A stretch of DNA of 64,000 bases from an uncultured Saprospiraceae bacterium (GTDB lineage Bacteria; Bacteroidota; Bacteroidia; Chitinophagales; Saprospiraceae), in contig CAKZQC010000036.1 in assembly GCA_937139495.1 (NCBI GenBank), positions 1 to 64,000 on the forward strand. The letters run 5' to 3'. The position numbers were made by a program, and so were the translations under genes. Positions 27,437 through 35,872 of this stretch are shown here, one piece after another. The notes beneath the pieces are model-generated. The model ran no database searches, was not told where the DNA came from, and was given only the letters and a program-made list of their open reading frames with translations. Numbering within the stretch: the stretch's first letter is position 1; every line of letters begins with the position of its first letter.

Positions 27437-28348
27437 CTATCCTAAATCATCTTCTATTAATTCTTTGTTTAGCATCGCACCTGCTACAGTACCAGCTCCT
27501 ACAGCGACTGCTAATGACCTAAACATAGTGGTATTATCTCCAGCCCCATAGATACCCGCTATATTTGTTTGCATAAAACTGTTGACTTCTAGATACCCTT
27601 GATCGGTCAATTGACAACCCAATTGATCTTCTGGGATAGAGCACTGTGGTTCGCTATCTATTCTTGCAAAAATTGCACTCAAGTTAACAAAAGAGTTATC
27701 CGTGAATATTACTTTTTGAAGTAGTCCATTATGATGAATGAGTCGTTCTATATTTTCCTCTCGTATCACAATCCCCACAGATTCAATCCACATTCGTTGT
27801 TCTAGTGTCAAATTAGCCTTGCCATTAGTCAACAGGACTAACTCTTTTGACCAATTTTGTATCAATCGACAAAGTTCGTAAGCATTATCTCCATTAGCTA
27901 GTAACCCTAGCGGTTGACGACTTACTTCGTACCCATGGCAGTAAGGACAATGCAAAACGGACACTCCCCAACAGGCAGCAAAACCATCAATTGGTAACAT
28001 TATATCTTTTCGTCCTGTTGCAAATAGTATTTTTCTAGCTCTATAAACCTTATTTTCGGAGGTAGTTACTTCAAACAATTGATTTTCCAATCGTTTTGTA
28101 TTGACAACTAACGTAGGGATTAATTGAATAGTAGGATACGCTAGAACCTGCTGCAAAGATAGGGCTCTAATTTCGGCTGGTGGAGTACCATCATTTGTCA
28201 AAAAATTATGTGCATTCGGTGTTTGTTTATTGCAGGGAGTACCACTATCTACTATTAATACATGACGGTGCGAACGCCCCAATGCCATTGCAGCAGAAAG
28301 TCCAGCATAACTCCCCCCAATAATAATTACATCTTTTACTTTGATCAT
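27437..28348 (-). CDS. Thioredoxin-reductase-like NAD(P)/FAD-dependent oxidoreductase
   Basis: The 303-residue flavoprotein has the FAD Rossmann motif DVIIIGGSYAGLSAA at its N terminus, a CPYC redox motif (HCPYCHGYE) about 40 per cent along, and the C-terminal FAD-binding IAGIYGAGDNT. This is the layout of TrxB-like proteins, but it is shorter and with PY between the cysteines, as in a subgroup of single-gene oxidoreductases of unknown substrate. I choose the ATG at 28348; starts further upstream would run through a 31-bp palindrome that looks like an operator. Confidence 0.85.
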   Translation of the reverse strand: MIKVKDVIIIGGSYAGLSAAMALGRSHRHVLIVDSGTPCNKQTPNAHNFLTNDGTPPAEIRALSLQQVLAYPTIQLIPTLVVNTKRLENQLFEVTTSENKVYRARKILFATGRKDIMLPIDGFAACWGVSVLHCPYCHGYEVSRQPLGLLANGDNAYELCRLIQNWSKELVLLTNGKANLTLEQRMWIESVGIVIREENIERLIHHNGLLQKVIFTDNSFVNLSAIFARIDSEPQCSIPEDQLGCQLTDQGYLEVNSFMQTNIAGIYGAGDNTTMFRSLAVAVGAGTVAGAMLNKELIEDDLG

Positions 28349-28361
28349 ATCAATTGATTGC

Positions 28362-28392
28362 ATCACTATTGCGACTAAGTCGCAATAGTGAT
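28362..28392. promoter_or_regulatory. 31-bp perfect palindrome, probable operator of the oxidoreductase gene
   Basis: ATCACTATTGCGACT and AGTCGCAATAGTGAT are perfect reverse complements around a single base. The palindrome ends 13 bases before the chosen ATG. It lacks a T-tract and lies 6 bases from a separate terminator, so a repressor site is more likely than a terminator. The odd-length symmetry would suit a Fur-superfamily or similar dimer, but the regulator is not in the window. Confidence 0.6.
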
Positions 28393-28398
28393 TTGAGC

Positions 28399-28437
28399 AA
28401 AAAAGTGAGTAAGCTATCCTAAAGAGCTTACTCACTT
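28399..28437 (-). terminator. Terminator of the rpsF-rpsR-rplI operon
   Basis: Arms 28403-28415 and 28425-28437 (AAGTGAGTAAGCT/AGCTTACTCACTT) pair perfectly, and the A-run at 28399-28404 gives a U-tract for leftward transcripts. Confidence 0.85.
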
Positions 28438-28484
28438 ATATTCTGTAAGAATACCTTATCTAGAGATTATTCTTATCTTTTTTC

Positions 28485-28940
28485 TTACTCTCCTTTGTCG
28501 TCATATACTTCAAACTTAACAGGAGCCAATACCTCTTTGTGAAGAGCGATGTTAGCGGTGTAAGTTCCAAGAGTTTTGATTTCTTCAGGAAGTTTGATAT
28601 TTTTTCTATCTACGTTCACGCCGAAAGTTTCGTTAAGAGCAGCAGCGATTTGTACGCTAGTTACCGAACCGAAAATTTTGCCTGAAGTACCTGCTTTAGC
28701 AGCAATTTTGAGTGTCTTCTCAGATAACTTGCCAGCCAATTCTTTAGCTTCAGTTACCATTTGAGCAGCACGCTCTTCTTGTTGCTTGATAGACTGCATC
28801 AAGCTGTTTTTGTTGGCTTTGTTTGCAACAATCGCCAAACCGTTTGGTATAAGATAGTTACGAGCATATCCTGCTTTGACAGACACTAGTCCGTTTGCCA
28901 AACCTACATGCTCTACATCTTTTAATAGTATAATTTCCAT
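28485..28940 (-). CDS. rplI: 50S ribosomal protein L9
   Basis: L9 is an elongated two-domain protein of the large subunit that binds 23S rRNA at the base of the L1 stalk. The N-terminal signature is intact (MEIILLKDVEHVGLANGLVSV, then KAGYARNYLIPNGLA), followed by the connecting helix and the C-terminal domain. The 151-residue length is usual. It is last in the rpsF-rpsR-rplI operon. Confidence 0.97.
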   Translation of the reverse strand: MEIILLKDVEHVGLANGLVSVKAGYARNYLIPNGLAIVANKANKNSLMQSIKQQEERAAQMVTEAKELAGKLSEKTLKIAAKAGTSGKIFGSVTSVQIAAALNETFGVNVDRKNIKLPEEIKTLGTYTANIALHKEVLAPVKFEVYDDKGE

Positions 28941-28976
28941 GATTATTAGTCAGTGTTAATTTTTTGTTGAAAAAGA

Positions 28977-29243
28977 TTACTTCATATTATCTGCTACATA
29001 AGGTAGCAAACCTAAATGACGAGCACGTTTTACAGCCGTAGCTACTTTGCGTTGGTATTTGAGTGAGTTACCAGTGATTCTGCGAGGAAGAATCTTTCCT
29101 TGCTCATTGATAAAGTTCATCAAGAAATCTACATCTTTGTAGTCCACACTTTTGATTCCGTAGCGACGAAAGCGGCAATACTTTTTACGTTTTTGACCTA
29201 TCTTAGGGTTACTAAGGAATTTTATATCTTCTCTACTTGCCAT
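28977..29243 (-). CDS. rpsR: 30S ribosomal protein S18
   Basis: S18 binds 16S rRNA as a heterodimer with S6 in the platform of the small subunit. The 88-residue sequence contains the signature [18 protein letters not shown] and the rRNA-contact region [19 protein letters not shown]. It lies between rpsF and rplI. Confidence 0.97.
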   Translation of the reverse strand: MASREDIKFLSNPKIGQKRKKYCRFRRYGIKSVDYKDVDFLMNFINEQGKILPRRITGNSLKYQRKVATAVKRARHLGLLPYVADNMK

Positions 29244-29288
29244 GATTATTAGCCTTCGTTTTTATATAAAAATTGAATTGAATTAAAT

Positions 29289-29669
29289 TTACTTCTTAGC
29301 TTCGGCAGTTTCTGCTGCTACTGCTTCTTTCTTTTTCTCAAATTTACCTGCACGTTTGTCTAGGTTATATTGAGCTCTGTGCTTGTTTACCGCAATACTC
29401 AAATAACGCAATACGTTATCGTCACGACGGAAAGCCAATTCCATTTTGTCAATACAATCGCCGTTTTCAGCTTTGTATTCTACATAAAAATAAGCACCTG
29501 ATGTACGTTTGTTGATGGCATAAGCAAGTTCTTGCACGCCTTCTTCCTCAAAATGTACGATTTCGCAGCCTTCTCCTTTCAAGAATTCTACATACATTTG
29601 AGCTGTCTGTTTGATTTCATCACCTGACAGTACGGGATCGATGATGAAGGTTGTTTCGTAATGTCTCAT
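29289..29669 (-). CDS. rpsF: 30S ribosomal protein S6
   Basis: The 126-residue protein has the S6 ferredoxin-like fold pattern: MRHYETTFIIDP, the central ELAYAINKRTSGAYFYVEY and RRDDNVLRYLSI. It ends in a lysine/alanine-rich tail common in Bacteroidota. It is the first gene of the rpsF-rpsR-rplI operon, driven by an exact consensus promoter about 125 bases upstream. Confidence 0.97.
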   Translation of the reverse strand: MRHYETTFIIDPVLSGDEIKQTAQMYVEFLKGEGCEIVHFEEEGVQELAYAINKRTSGAYFYVEYKAENGDCIDKMELAFRRDDNVLRYLSIAVNKHRAQYNLDKRAGKFEKKKEAVAAETAEAKK

Positions 29670-29791
29670 TACTAGATTTAATTAATGTATTTATTTTGAA
29701 AATAAAATTACTAAGATTGAGTACCTTATTTCCTGCCATTTTCCATAATTACTTACAGTCTATCACAGTTAATTGGGAACTCAAGCGGCTG

Positions 29792-29822
29792 CAAAAGTAA
29801 GCTATTTATTGAGATTACCAAA
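29792..29822 (-). promoter_or_regulatory. Consensus promoter of rpsF-rpsR-rplI
   Basis: On the minus strand, TTTG (29819-29822), 19 bases, then TACTTTTG (29792-29799) match the Bacteroidota consensus exactly. The roughly 115-base leader down to the rpsF start contains a GCCGCTTGAGTTCCC segment that could be folded or bound by S6:S18 for feedback control, but I cannot fold it reliably. The rest of 29670-29973 shows no gene. Confidence 0.7.
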
Positions 29823-29973
29823 ATATTAATAGAGAATTTGTCTAATATCAAAACAAATGCCTCTTTCAATCGCCCTATTCTCTCCAATATAGGTATTTAT
29901 TGCTAGACGTACAACCATACACTATTTATTTAGTATCTTGATTATTATTTCATAATTCACTAACTCCTTTATC

Positions 29974-30456
29974 ATGTTATATCCATCTTATATTTTGCTA
30001 TCCAGCATCGGGTTGGTGGTAGCCATCACTAGCTGTGCCACCCCTACCAACCAATACCTACTGGACGGGGTAACCGCTACTAGTAGTACTAACACCAACA
30101 GTGCTAAAACCGGAGACGAGTTCTTTTTGCTTCCTGAAAAATATGATTGGGAAGAAGCCCTACTGAGGCAAAAAGAAAATACCAATCACTTGATTGCCAT
30201 CAGTGGCAAGGTTTCGCAATTTCCATTGCAACACATGATGAAATTCAGCATGACCGAAGAACAGCATGTTTATATTGATATGCCTGATGGTCGACAAATT
30301 GTAGGTTATTATGATGCTGCCAAAATCAAAATTGATTTAAAAGACACCAAAAAATATCTATTTATTGGTAAACTAAACAAGATGAGTGGTGCAGGAAAAG
30401 GCGGCGGCACGCACACCGAATACTACTTGGACTTGAAAGAAATGAGAGAACAATAA
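29974..30456 (+). CDS. Hypothetical lipoprotein
   Basis: The 160-residue protein starts with a lipoprotein signal (MLYPSYILLSSIGLVVAITSC, lipobox ITSC). The mature part has a Ser/Thr-rich linker, then a compact region (FFLLPEKYDWEEALLRQ; ISGKVSQFPLQHMMKFS; YLFIGKLNKMSGAGKGGG) that may form a small beta-barrel. I do not recognise the family. It is read away from the ribosomal operon and ends beside a copy of the short recurring element (30458-30474). Confidence 0.7.
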   Translation: MLYPSYILLSSIGLVVAITSCATPTNQYLLDGVTATSSTNTNSAKTGDEFFLLPEKYDWEEALLRQKENTNHLIAISGKVSQFPLQHMMKFSMTEEQHVYIDMPDGRQIVGYYDAAKIKIDLKDTKKYLFIGKLNKMSGAGKGGGTHTEYYLDLKEMREQ

Positions 30457-30642
30457 TTTTAGACACACTCTAAAGTACTTTTTAGCACTAAGACAAAAAG
30501 TGTACGTTTCTAAGTTTTTAAACAACTTCTATTGTAAAAAAAGTAGAAAATAGCTTTTTTGTAGCATCTTTGCCAATTGTGCCCATCGGGCAACAAACAT
30601 TTTCTTATATAAGAATTGCATCTAAAAAATAGCCGTTTTATT

Positions 30643-32379
30643 ATGCCATTACAAACTGCCGAAAATAAACCCATCTTGCCCATTCCGTTTGAGCCACTTG
30701 CTCCCACGGACTACCCCAAGCCGTATGTGATAGAAAACTTCGAGGATTGGCCCATCAGCAAGCTGGGACAAGAGCGAGAAGAGTTTATGGCTCAAGCAAC
30801 CCAAACGATTACCAACAGAATATTGGCACAAAAACGCAGCAACTCTCTGAGTGACGAGATTGCGAAGGCACTCTACCTAGAACGTATCCGAATAGTAGAA
30901 AACCCGTGGAAAGTAGATCCGCCTGACGAACTTGATTTCTGGAATGACATACGCAAAAAACTACTCAAAAAATCACTCGACCAAACAGAACAAGCAGTAG
31001 CCGAAAACAACGAAAAATTACTTTCTAGGATTGTAGAACGCTACTTGCGTGAAATAACCAGCAAGTTCAAAGTATCGACCTATAGAGTAGCTCGTCAGTT
31101 GTTGCCTCGTGTGTTCAATATCTTACTGAGTGCTTCCAAGTTTTTTAGATCAAATAAACACTTGCGCGATCGCTTGCAAATCTTGGGGCAGATAGAGACC
31201 ATACGCTCCTTGACCAAAAAAGGAACCGTGATTTTGGTGCCGACCCATTTTAGCAATCTGGATTCGGTATTGATTGGTTGGGCATCTGACCGAGTGGGCT
31301 TGAGCGCTTTCTCTTATGGTGCGGGTATCAATCTATACAATACTAGTATTTTGGGTTATATGTTTCCTCGATTGGGTGCTTATGGAGTCGATAGACGCAA
31401 AAAAAATAGCTTCTATTTAGAAACCCTCAAGGCTTATTCGCAACTGACGATAGAACGTGGCGTACACAGTTTATTTTTTCCGGGAGGGACTCGTTCTCGT
31501 TCGGGTGCTCTCGAAAAAAAGCTCAAAATGGGGTTGATGGGTACCGCTATTGATGCACAAAATGCACTTTTGGAACGCAAAGAAGACAACAAAATCTTTA
31601 TTGTACCTGTTGTTCTTAATTACCACTTTGTGTTAGAAGCCAAAAGTTTGATAGATAGTCACCTCAAACAAACAGGAAAAGAGTTGTACTTAATAGAAAA
31701 GAAAGCCTTTGGTGGATTTTTTAATGTCATCAAATTCTTTTGGAATTTCTTCCGTGCTAGCTCTAACATTGCGGTCAATTATGGGCAACCAATGGACGTG
31801 CTAGGTAATTTTGTAGATGCCGAAGGAACTAGTATTAGTCAATTTGGTCACGAAGTGGACATCAAGGATTATTTCACTTCCAACGGAAAGATTAAGTATG
31901 ACCATCAACGAAATGGTCAATATACACAGATGTTGGCAGATAAGATTGTAGAGCGTTACTTCATTGAAAACATTGTACTTTCGAGCCACTTGGTGGCTTA
32001 TGTGGCTTTCAATATATTCCAAAAGCAATATCCTAACTTGGACTTGTATGGACTGCTACGATTGCCGAAAGAAGATAGAGTGATTCTAAAAAAAGTTTTT
32101 TATTACAATATAGAACATCTTAGAAATAGATTGTTTGAATTAGAGAAGGAAAACAAATTGCAGCTTTCGCCAGAGGTCAAAAATGACTCTATTGAAGACT
32201 TAATTATACACGGCATCAACAATGTCGGCAACTTTCATGTCAAGCGAGCCTTACTCTTGGACAAAGAGAATGACATCAGAAGCGAGGACATGAATTTATT
32301 ACTTTATTATCATAATCGAATGAAAGGATATGGATTGAGCAATACTATTGTTGCTCAAATACCAATAACATCAGCGTAA
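30643..32379 (+). CDS. Glycerolipid acyltransferase (PlsB/PlsC-type)
   Basis: The 578-residue protein carries the PlsC-superfamily motifs: HFSNLD (H-x4-D catalytic motif) in VPTHFSNLDSVLIGW, the block FFPGGTRSRSGALEKKLKMG that binds the glycerol phosphate, and VPVVLNYHFVLEA. Such enzymes acylate glycerol-3-phosphate or lysophosphatidate at the inner membrane. The length and helical N-terminal and C-terminal extensions are closer to a glycerol-3-phosphate acyltransferase than to a minimal PlsC. I use the ATG at 30643; an upstream TTG is less likely. The next gene starts one base after its stop. Confidence 0.85.
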   Translation: MPLQTAENKPILPIPFEPLAPTDYPKPYVIENFEDWPISKLGQEREEFMAQATQTITNRILAQKRSNSLSDEIAKALYLERIRIVENPWKVDPPDELDFWNDIRKKLLKKSLDQTEQAVAENNEKLLSRIVERYLREITSKFKVSTYRVARQLLPRVFNILLSASKFFRSNKHLRDRLQILGQIETIRSLTKKGTVILVPTHFSNLDSVLIGWASDRVGLSAFSYGAGINLYNTSILGYMFPRLGAYGVDRRKKNSFYLETLKAYSQLTIERGVHSLFFPGGTRSRSGALEKKLKMGLMGTAIDAQNALLERKEDNKIFIVPVVLNYHFVLEAKSLIDSHLKQTGKELYLIEKKAFGGFFNVIKFFWNFFRASSNIAVNYGQPMDVLGNFVDAEGTSISQFGHEVDIKDYFTSNGKIKYDHQRNGQYTQMLADKIVERYFIENIVLSSHLVAYVAFNIFQKQYPNLDLYGLLRLPKEDRVILKKVFYYNIEHLRNRLFELEKENKLQLSPEVKNDSIEDLIIHGINNVGNFHVKRALLLDKENDIRSEDMNLLLYYHNRMKGYGLSNTIVAQIPITSA

Positions 32380-32380
32380 A

Positions 32381-33025
32381 ATGAAAACACTACTATTTTA
32401 TCCCCTACTATTGGTCTGCTCATTATTTTTATTGGCAAGTTGCCAAAGTGAAGAAGACAAAGACTGGGAAGCTACACAGAGCCGTTATTCGGCAGGAGCT
32501 ATTGATTCTTTCTTGCAGCGCTATCCAGATAGCAAGTATAAGGAAGCCGCCAAAGAAATTGAACAAGAAATCAATTGGCTGATGGCAGAACGAATCAACA
32601 CGATTTATAGCTACAAGAAGTATATCTCTGATTACCCTGCTGGGCAATACCAATCTGCGGCAGAAGCTAAACTGAATACACTAGTCAATGAAGAGATAAA
32701 TTTAGCCGATTTGACGAAAGGTTCTTTCTCTGGAAAAATTAATTATACCGATATTGAAACACAAATCCTCTATTTTAAGTTTGTAGAGATACAAGAGGAA
32801 GATAACAACATTCGGTTTGTAGCTGAAATCAATACTTCCAATATCCGAAAGTCGATAGAAGGGCGGATTAACAAGACGGATTATAGCATAATGTTCATGG
32901 AAGATCCTGACCAAAAAGAAATGCTAAACTTGACCGATGGCAAGATTTATTTTAGGAGCAACAAGCTCATGATAGAATCTACCAATATTAGTCAATACTG
33001 GCGATTGCTCAAATATCAGGATTAA
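32381..33025 (+). CDS. Lipoprotein with TPR-like helices
   Basis: It has a lipoprotein signal ending LFLLASC (Cys about 21). Residues about 30-100 form two helical repeats with the pattern of TPR/BamD-like tails (IDSFLQRYPDSKYKEAAKEI; YSYKKYISDYPAGQYQSAAEAKL). A beta-rich C-terminal region follows (SFSGKINYTDIE; EGRINKTDYSIMF). It is translationally linked to the acyltransferase by a one-base gap, so the two are co-expressed. Exact role unknown. Confidence 0.72.
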   Translation: MKTLLFYPLLLVCSLFLLASCQSEEDKDWEATQSRYSAGAIDSFLQRYPDSKYKEAAKEIEQEINWLMAERINTIYSYKKYISDYPAGQYQSAAEAKLNTLVNEEINLADLTKGSFSGKINYTDIETQILYFKFVEIQEEDNNIRFVAEINTSNIRKSIEGRINKTDYSIMFMEDPDQKEMLNLTDGKIYFRSNKLMIESTNISQYWRLLKYQD

Positions 33026-33087
33026 AGCATTTTTCTTAACTATCACTAGACAACATTTAACTAAACACTAAAAAACTTTTTTTTGCT

Positions 33088-34029
33088 ATGAAAATAAATT
33101 ATCTAATCTTACTTGTCCTGACGATAGTCGGACTGAGTGCGTGCAATAATTACAAGGCGGAGTACGATGCCATGATTGCAGAAAATGCTTCCGCACAAAA
33201 ACGACTCAACGAGCTAGAGGAAGAAGATAGACTGATAAGAGGCGAATACACTTCTGCTATCGAAACCCTCAATTCTATTGATGATACCTTGCGTGCCATC
33301 TCACTTCGTGAAAAAGAAATACAAGGATTGACACAGCAAAAAGAATTCGGCGGAGACCTTTCGCAGCGCCAAAAAATATTGGGCAAAATTCAGGCATTGC
33401 GTGATGCCAACGAAGAGTCGAAAAATGAAGCTAAGAAAATGCAAAGCCGTATTCGTAGCTATCAAATAGAAAACCAGCAACTCAAAAAAATGATTGCTCA
33501 AGCAGAAAACCGCATTCTCAAAAAAGAAGAGGAACTCGCTGAAGCTCGTGGCATCATTGACGACATGGAGATTGCGTTAGCTCAAATGGAAGGACAATTG
33601 ACCGAAAAAAGTGGGCAGCTTTCAGTAGCATTCAAAGACCTCAAAAAGAAAAACGAAGAACTTTCGACCACCAACAACCAACTCCAAGAAACATTGGAAG
33701 ACTTGAGCGTCAAAAATGAATTTATTGATGAGCAAGCTAGAGCTTATATCGCTTGTGGCGACAAAAGAGCGTTGCGCAAAGTAGGTATTTTGAGCAAAAG
33801 TAGCCTCAAAAAATTGACCAAGAACTATCAGCAAGCAGTACGCGAGCATGGTGATTTGATTGACTACTTCGACAACAATCAGATTGATTGTGGTGGCGAT
33901 GGCGAGATCATACAAGTATTGCCCAATAGAGACCCTAGCTCTTACGAGGTGCAAGGTGGCGTACTAAATATCAAGGATAACAAAAAGTTCTGGGCAACAG
34001 ATAAAACGGTTGTATTAGTCAAAGACTAA
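33088..34029 (+). CDS. Coiled-coil lipoprotein (paralogue 1)
   Basis: The 313-residue protein has a lipobox (IVGLSAC, Cys about 19). A long coiled coil covers about 25-215 (RLNELEEEDRLIRGEY; QSRIRSYQIENQQLKKMI; LEDLSVKNEFIDEQ). The compact C-terminal domain begins AYIACGDKRALRKVGI, with EIIQVLPNRDPSSYEV and ...KKFWATDKTVVLV. Coiled coil plus this tail resembles the Bacteroidota proteins annotated as Cbp1-family adhesins, a label I recall and cannot test. It is paralogous to the next gene, with the same layout and tail. Confidence 0.72.
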   Translation: MKINYLILLVLTIVGLSACNNYKAEYDAMIAENASAQKRLNELEEEDRLIRGEYTSAIETLNSIDDTLRAISLREKEIQGLTQQKEFGGDLSQRQKILGKIQALRDANEESKNEAKKMQSRIRSYQIENQQLKKMIAQAENRILKKEEELAEARGIIDDMEIALAQMEGQLTEKSGQLSVAFKDLKKKNEELSTTNNQLQETLEDLSVKNEFIDEQARAYIACGDKRALRKVGILSKSSLKKLTKNYQQAVREHGDLIDYFDNNQIDCGGDGEIIQVLPNRDPSSYEVQGGVLNIKDNKKFWATDKTVVLVKD

Positions 34030-34153
34030 CCCCCTTTGTTGTCCTTCGCTCAGTACGCCTTATCTACTATGGCGGCTGTGGTACTTACCTATTTTTATAA
34101 TCATTATTTTGCTATTTGCCTACTGGCAATAGCTGGTCTGTATATTCATTATC

Positions 34154-35089
34154 ATGAAAATATTTTATATCAGTACTTTGTTTGCACTGCTACTATCGGT
34201 AGTGAGTTGCGACAATCATAAAAAAGAGCTAGAAGAACAAACCATTCTTCAGCAAGCACTAGCCGATTCGTTAGCCACATTGGAGGAAGAGGATCGCCTA
34301 ATCAAGGGCGAATACCAAGAAGCGATGGCAATACTCAACGCTATTGACGATTCGCTCAACATGATCGCTAGTAGAAATCAACAAATGAAAAGTTTGTTAG
34401 ATGACAAAACACTTTTGGGCGATGGTGCAGGACAAGACATTATCGTAAAGATAAACGCTCTAAAAGCAGCCAATTCGATCACGATGAGAGATGCTAAAGG
34501 ACTACAAGGCAAGGCGAGTTCTTACCAAGTAGAAAACAAGCAGATCCAATCCATGATTACCAAACTAGAAGTGCGACTTATCGAGAAACAATCGCAATTG
34601 GATAGCATAAATGTCAATATTACCAATATGCGTAGTGCCTTGACGCTACTCCAAAAAGAGGTAGAAAACACGGAGAGTGATTTGACCAATACTTATGCCG
34701 AACTCAAAGTACAGACGAACTTTCTGGAAGCGTCCAATCAACAATTGGAAGTTGCTATTTTGGATCTAAAAGATAAAAATCAATTCATAGAAGATGATGC
34801 GGTAGCTTATGTCATCTGTGGCAACCGTCGAGAACTTCGCCAAAACAACATATTGAAACTATTGAGTAATCAGTCGTTACGTCCAGGGTATAGAGAGCAT
34901 ATCAGAGAATATGGCACCCAGTTTAGTATTTTTGAGCGAGATAAAGTAGGCTGTGGCGAAGGTGATATTATAACCATACTGCCTGCCCGTGACACCAAAT
35001 CATATATGATAGAAGGAAGCACTATCAAAATAGTAGATAGCAAAGTATTTTGGGCAAATTCCAAAAGTTTGGTTTTAATCAAGAACTAG
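34154..35089 (+). CDS. Coiled-coil lipoprotein (paralogue 2)
   Basis: The 311-residue protein repeats the plan of its neighbour: lipobox LLSVVSC, coiled coil (ATLEEEDRLIKGEYQEAM; LQGKASSYQVENKQIQSM), then the C-terminal domain (AYVICGNRRELRQNNI; IITILPARDTKSYMIEG; SKVFWANSKSLVLIKN). Matching blocks through the whole length show a tandem duplication. The methyltransferase gene mnmD begins 5 bases after its stop. Probably a surface or periplasmic structural protein. Confidence 0.72.
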   Translation: MKIFYISTLFALLLSVVSCDNHKKELEEQTILQQALADSLATLEEEDRLIKGEYQEAMAILNAIDDSLNMIASRNQQMKSLLDDKTLLGDGAGQDIIVKINALKAANSITMRDAKGLQGKASSYQVENKQIQSMITKLEVRLIEKQSQLDSINVNITNMRSALTLLQKEVENTESDLTNTYAELKVQTNFLEASNQQLEVAILDLKDKNQFIEDDAVAYVICGNRRELRQNNILKLLSNQSLRPGYREHIREYGTQFSIFERDKVGCGEGDIITILPARDTKSYMIEGSTIKIVDSKVFWANSKSLVLIKN

Positions 35090-35094
35090 TAGAC

Positions 35095-35784
35095 ATGAAT
35101 AAAATAATTGCCACAGAAGATGGTTCTCATACCCTCCAATCTGGACAGTTTGATGTCACTTATCATTCGATACATGGAGCTATTCAAGAGACAGAAACGG
35201 TTTTTATACAAGCCGCTTTAGCTTATCAAAGTCAATTTCTGAACGATATTCGTATCTTAGAAATTGGTTTTGGTACAGGACTCAATGCCCTAATGACTTG
35301 TTTGGAAGCAGACGAACGCCAACTGAACATAGAGTATGTAGGTGTAGAAGCCTACCCTATCAAGTCAGCAATGGTAACACAGCTCAATTATCCAAAACTA
35401 TTGAATGCCTTGGAATACCAAGCACATTTTGAGCAAATGCACCAAGCAGTTAATCAGACGGTTGCGGTCACACCAAATTTCAACTTTCAATTGCGAGTAG
35501 ATTTATTTGAAGCCTTGGACTACGAAGCAGCGTTTGATATTATTTATTATGACGCTTTTGCGCCTAATGCTCAACCCGAACTATGGGAAGAGGCACAACT
35601 ACAAAAAATGTACAAAGCTCTCAAAGCAGGTGGCGTATTGACTACTTATTGTGCCAAAGGGGCATTCAAACGACTACTCAAATCCATCGGTTTTGAGCTA
35701 CACAGTTTGCCTGGACCTAAAGGCAAAAGAGAAATGACACGAGCGGTCAAACCACCGTTACGAGAAGTCCCGTTAGCTGACTAA
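35095..35784 (+). CDS. mnmD: tRNA 5-methylaminomethyl-2-thiouridine methyltransferase, MnmD type
   Basis: MnmD completes mnm5s2U at tRNA wobble position 34 using S-adenosylmethionine. The 229-residue protein has the SAM-binding LEIGFGTGLNAL, the family motif YYDAFAPNAQPELW, and the C-terminal GGVLTTYCAKGAFKRLL and PGPKGKREMTRA. It lacks the C-terminal FAD oxidase of fused MnmC, as is usual in Bacteroidota. I start at the ATG at 35095, after the upstream stop; a start at 35050 would overlap the lipoprotein gene. Confidence 0.92.
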   Translation: MNKIIATEDGSHTLQSGQFDVTYHSIHGAIQETETVFIQAALAYQSQFLNDIRILEIGFGTGLNALMTCLEADERQLNIEYVGVEAYPIKSAMVTQLNYPKLLNALEYQAHFEQMHQAVNQTVAVTPNFNFQLRVDLFEALDYEAAFDIIYYDAFAPNAQPELWEEAQLQKMYKALKAGGVLTTYCAKGAFKRLLKSIGFELHSLPGPKGKREMTRAVKPPLREVPLAD

Positions 35785-35802
35785 ACGCACCTCTATAAAG
35801 CA

Positions 35803-35844
35803 TAAAAAAAAATCCTATTTCGCAGATTTGCGAAATAGGATTTT
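35803..35844. terminator. Bidirectional terminator
   Basis: Arms 35811-35824 and 35829-35842 (AATCCTATTTCGCA/TGCGAAATAGGATT) pair perfectly between convergent genes, with A-run on the left and T-run on the right, so it can end both mnmD and the leftward thioredoxin-fold gene. Confidence 0.85.
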
Positions 35845-35872
35845 CTCGTTAGTTGAATAACTTAGAGCGTGT

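Noticed and set aside
34036-34221. A hydrophobic 61-codon rightward frame between the two coiled-coil lipoproteins
   Set aside because: It needs a TTG start and overlaps the start of the next gene in another frame by 68 bases; the lipoprotein start is better supported.
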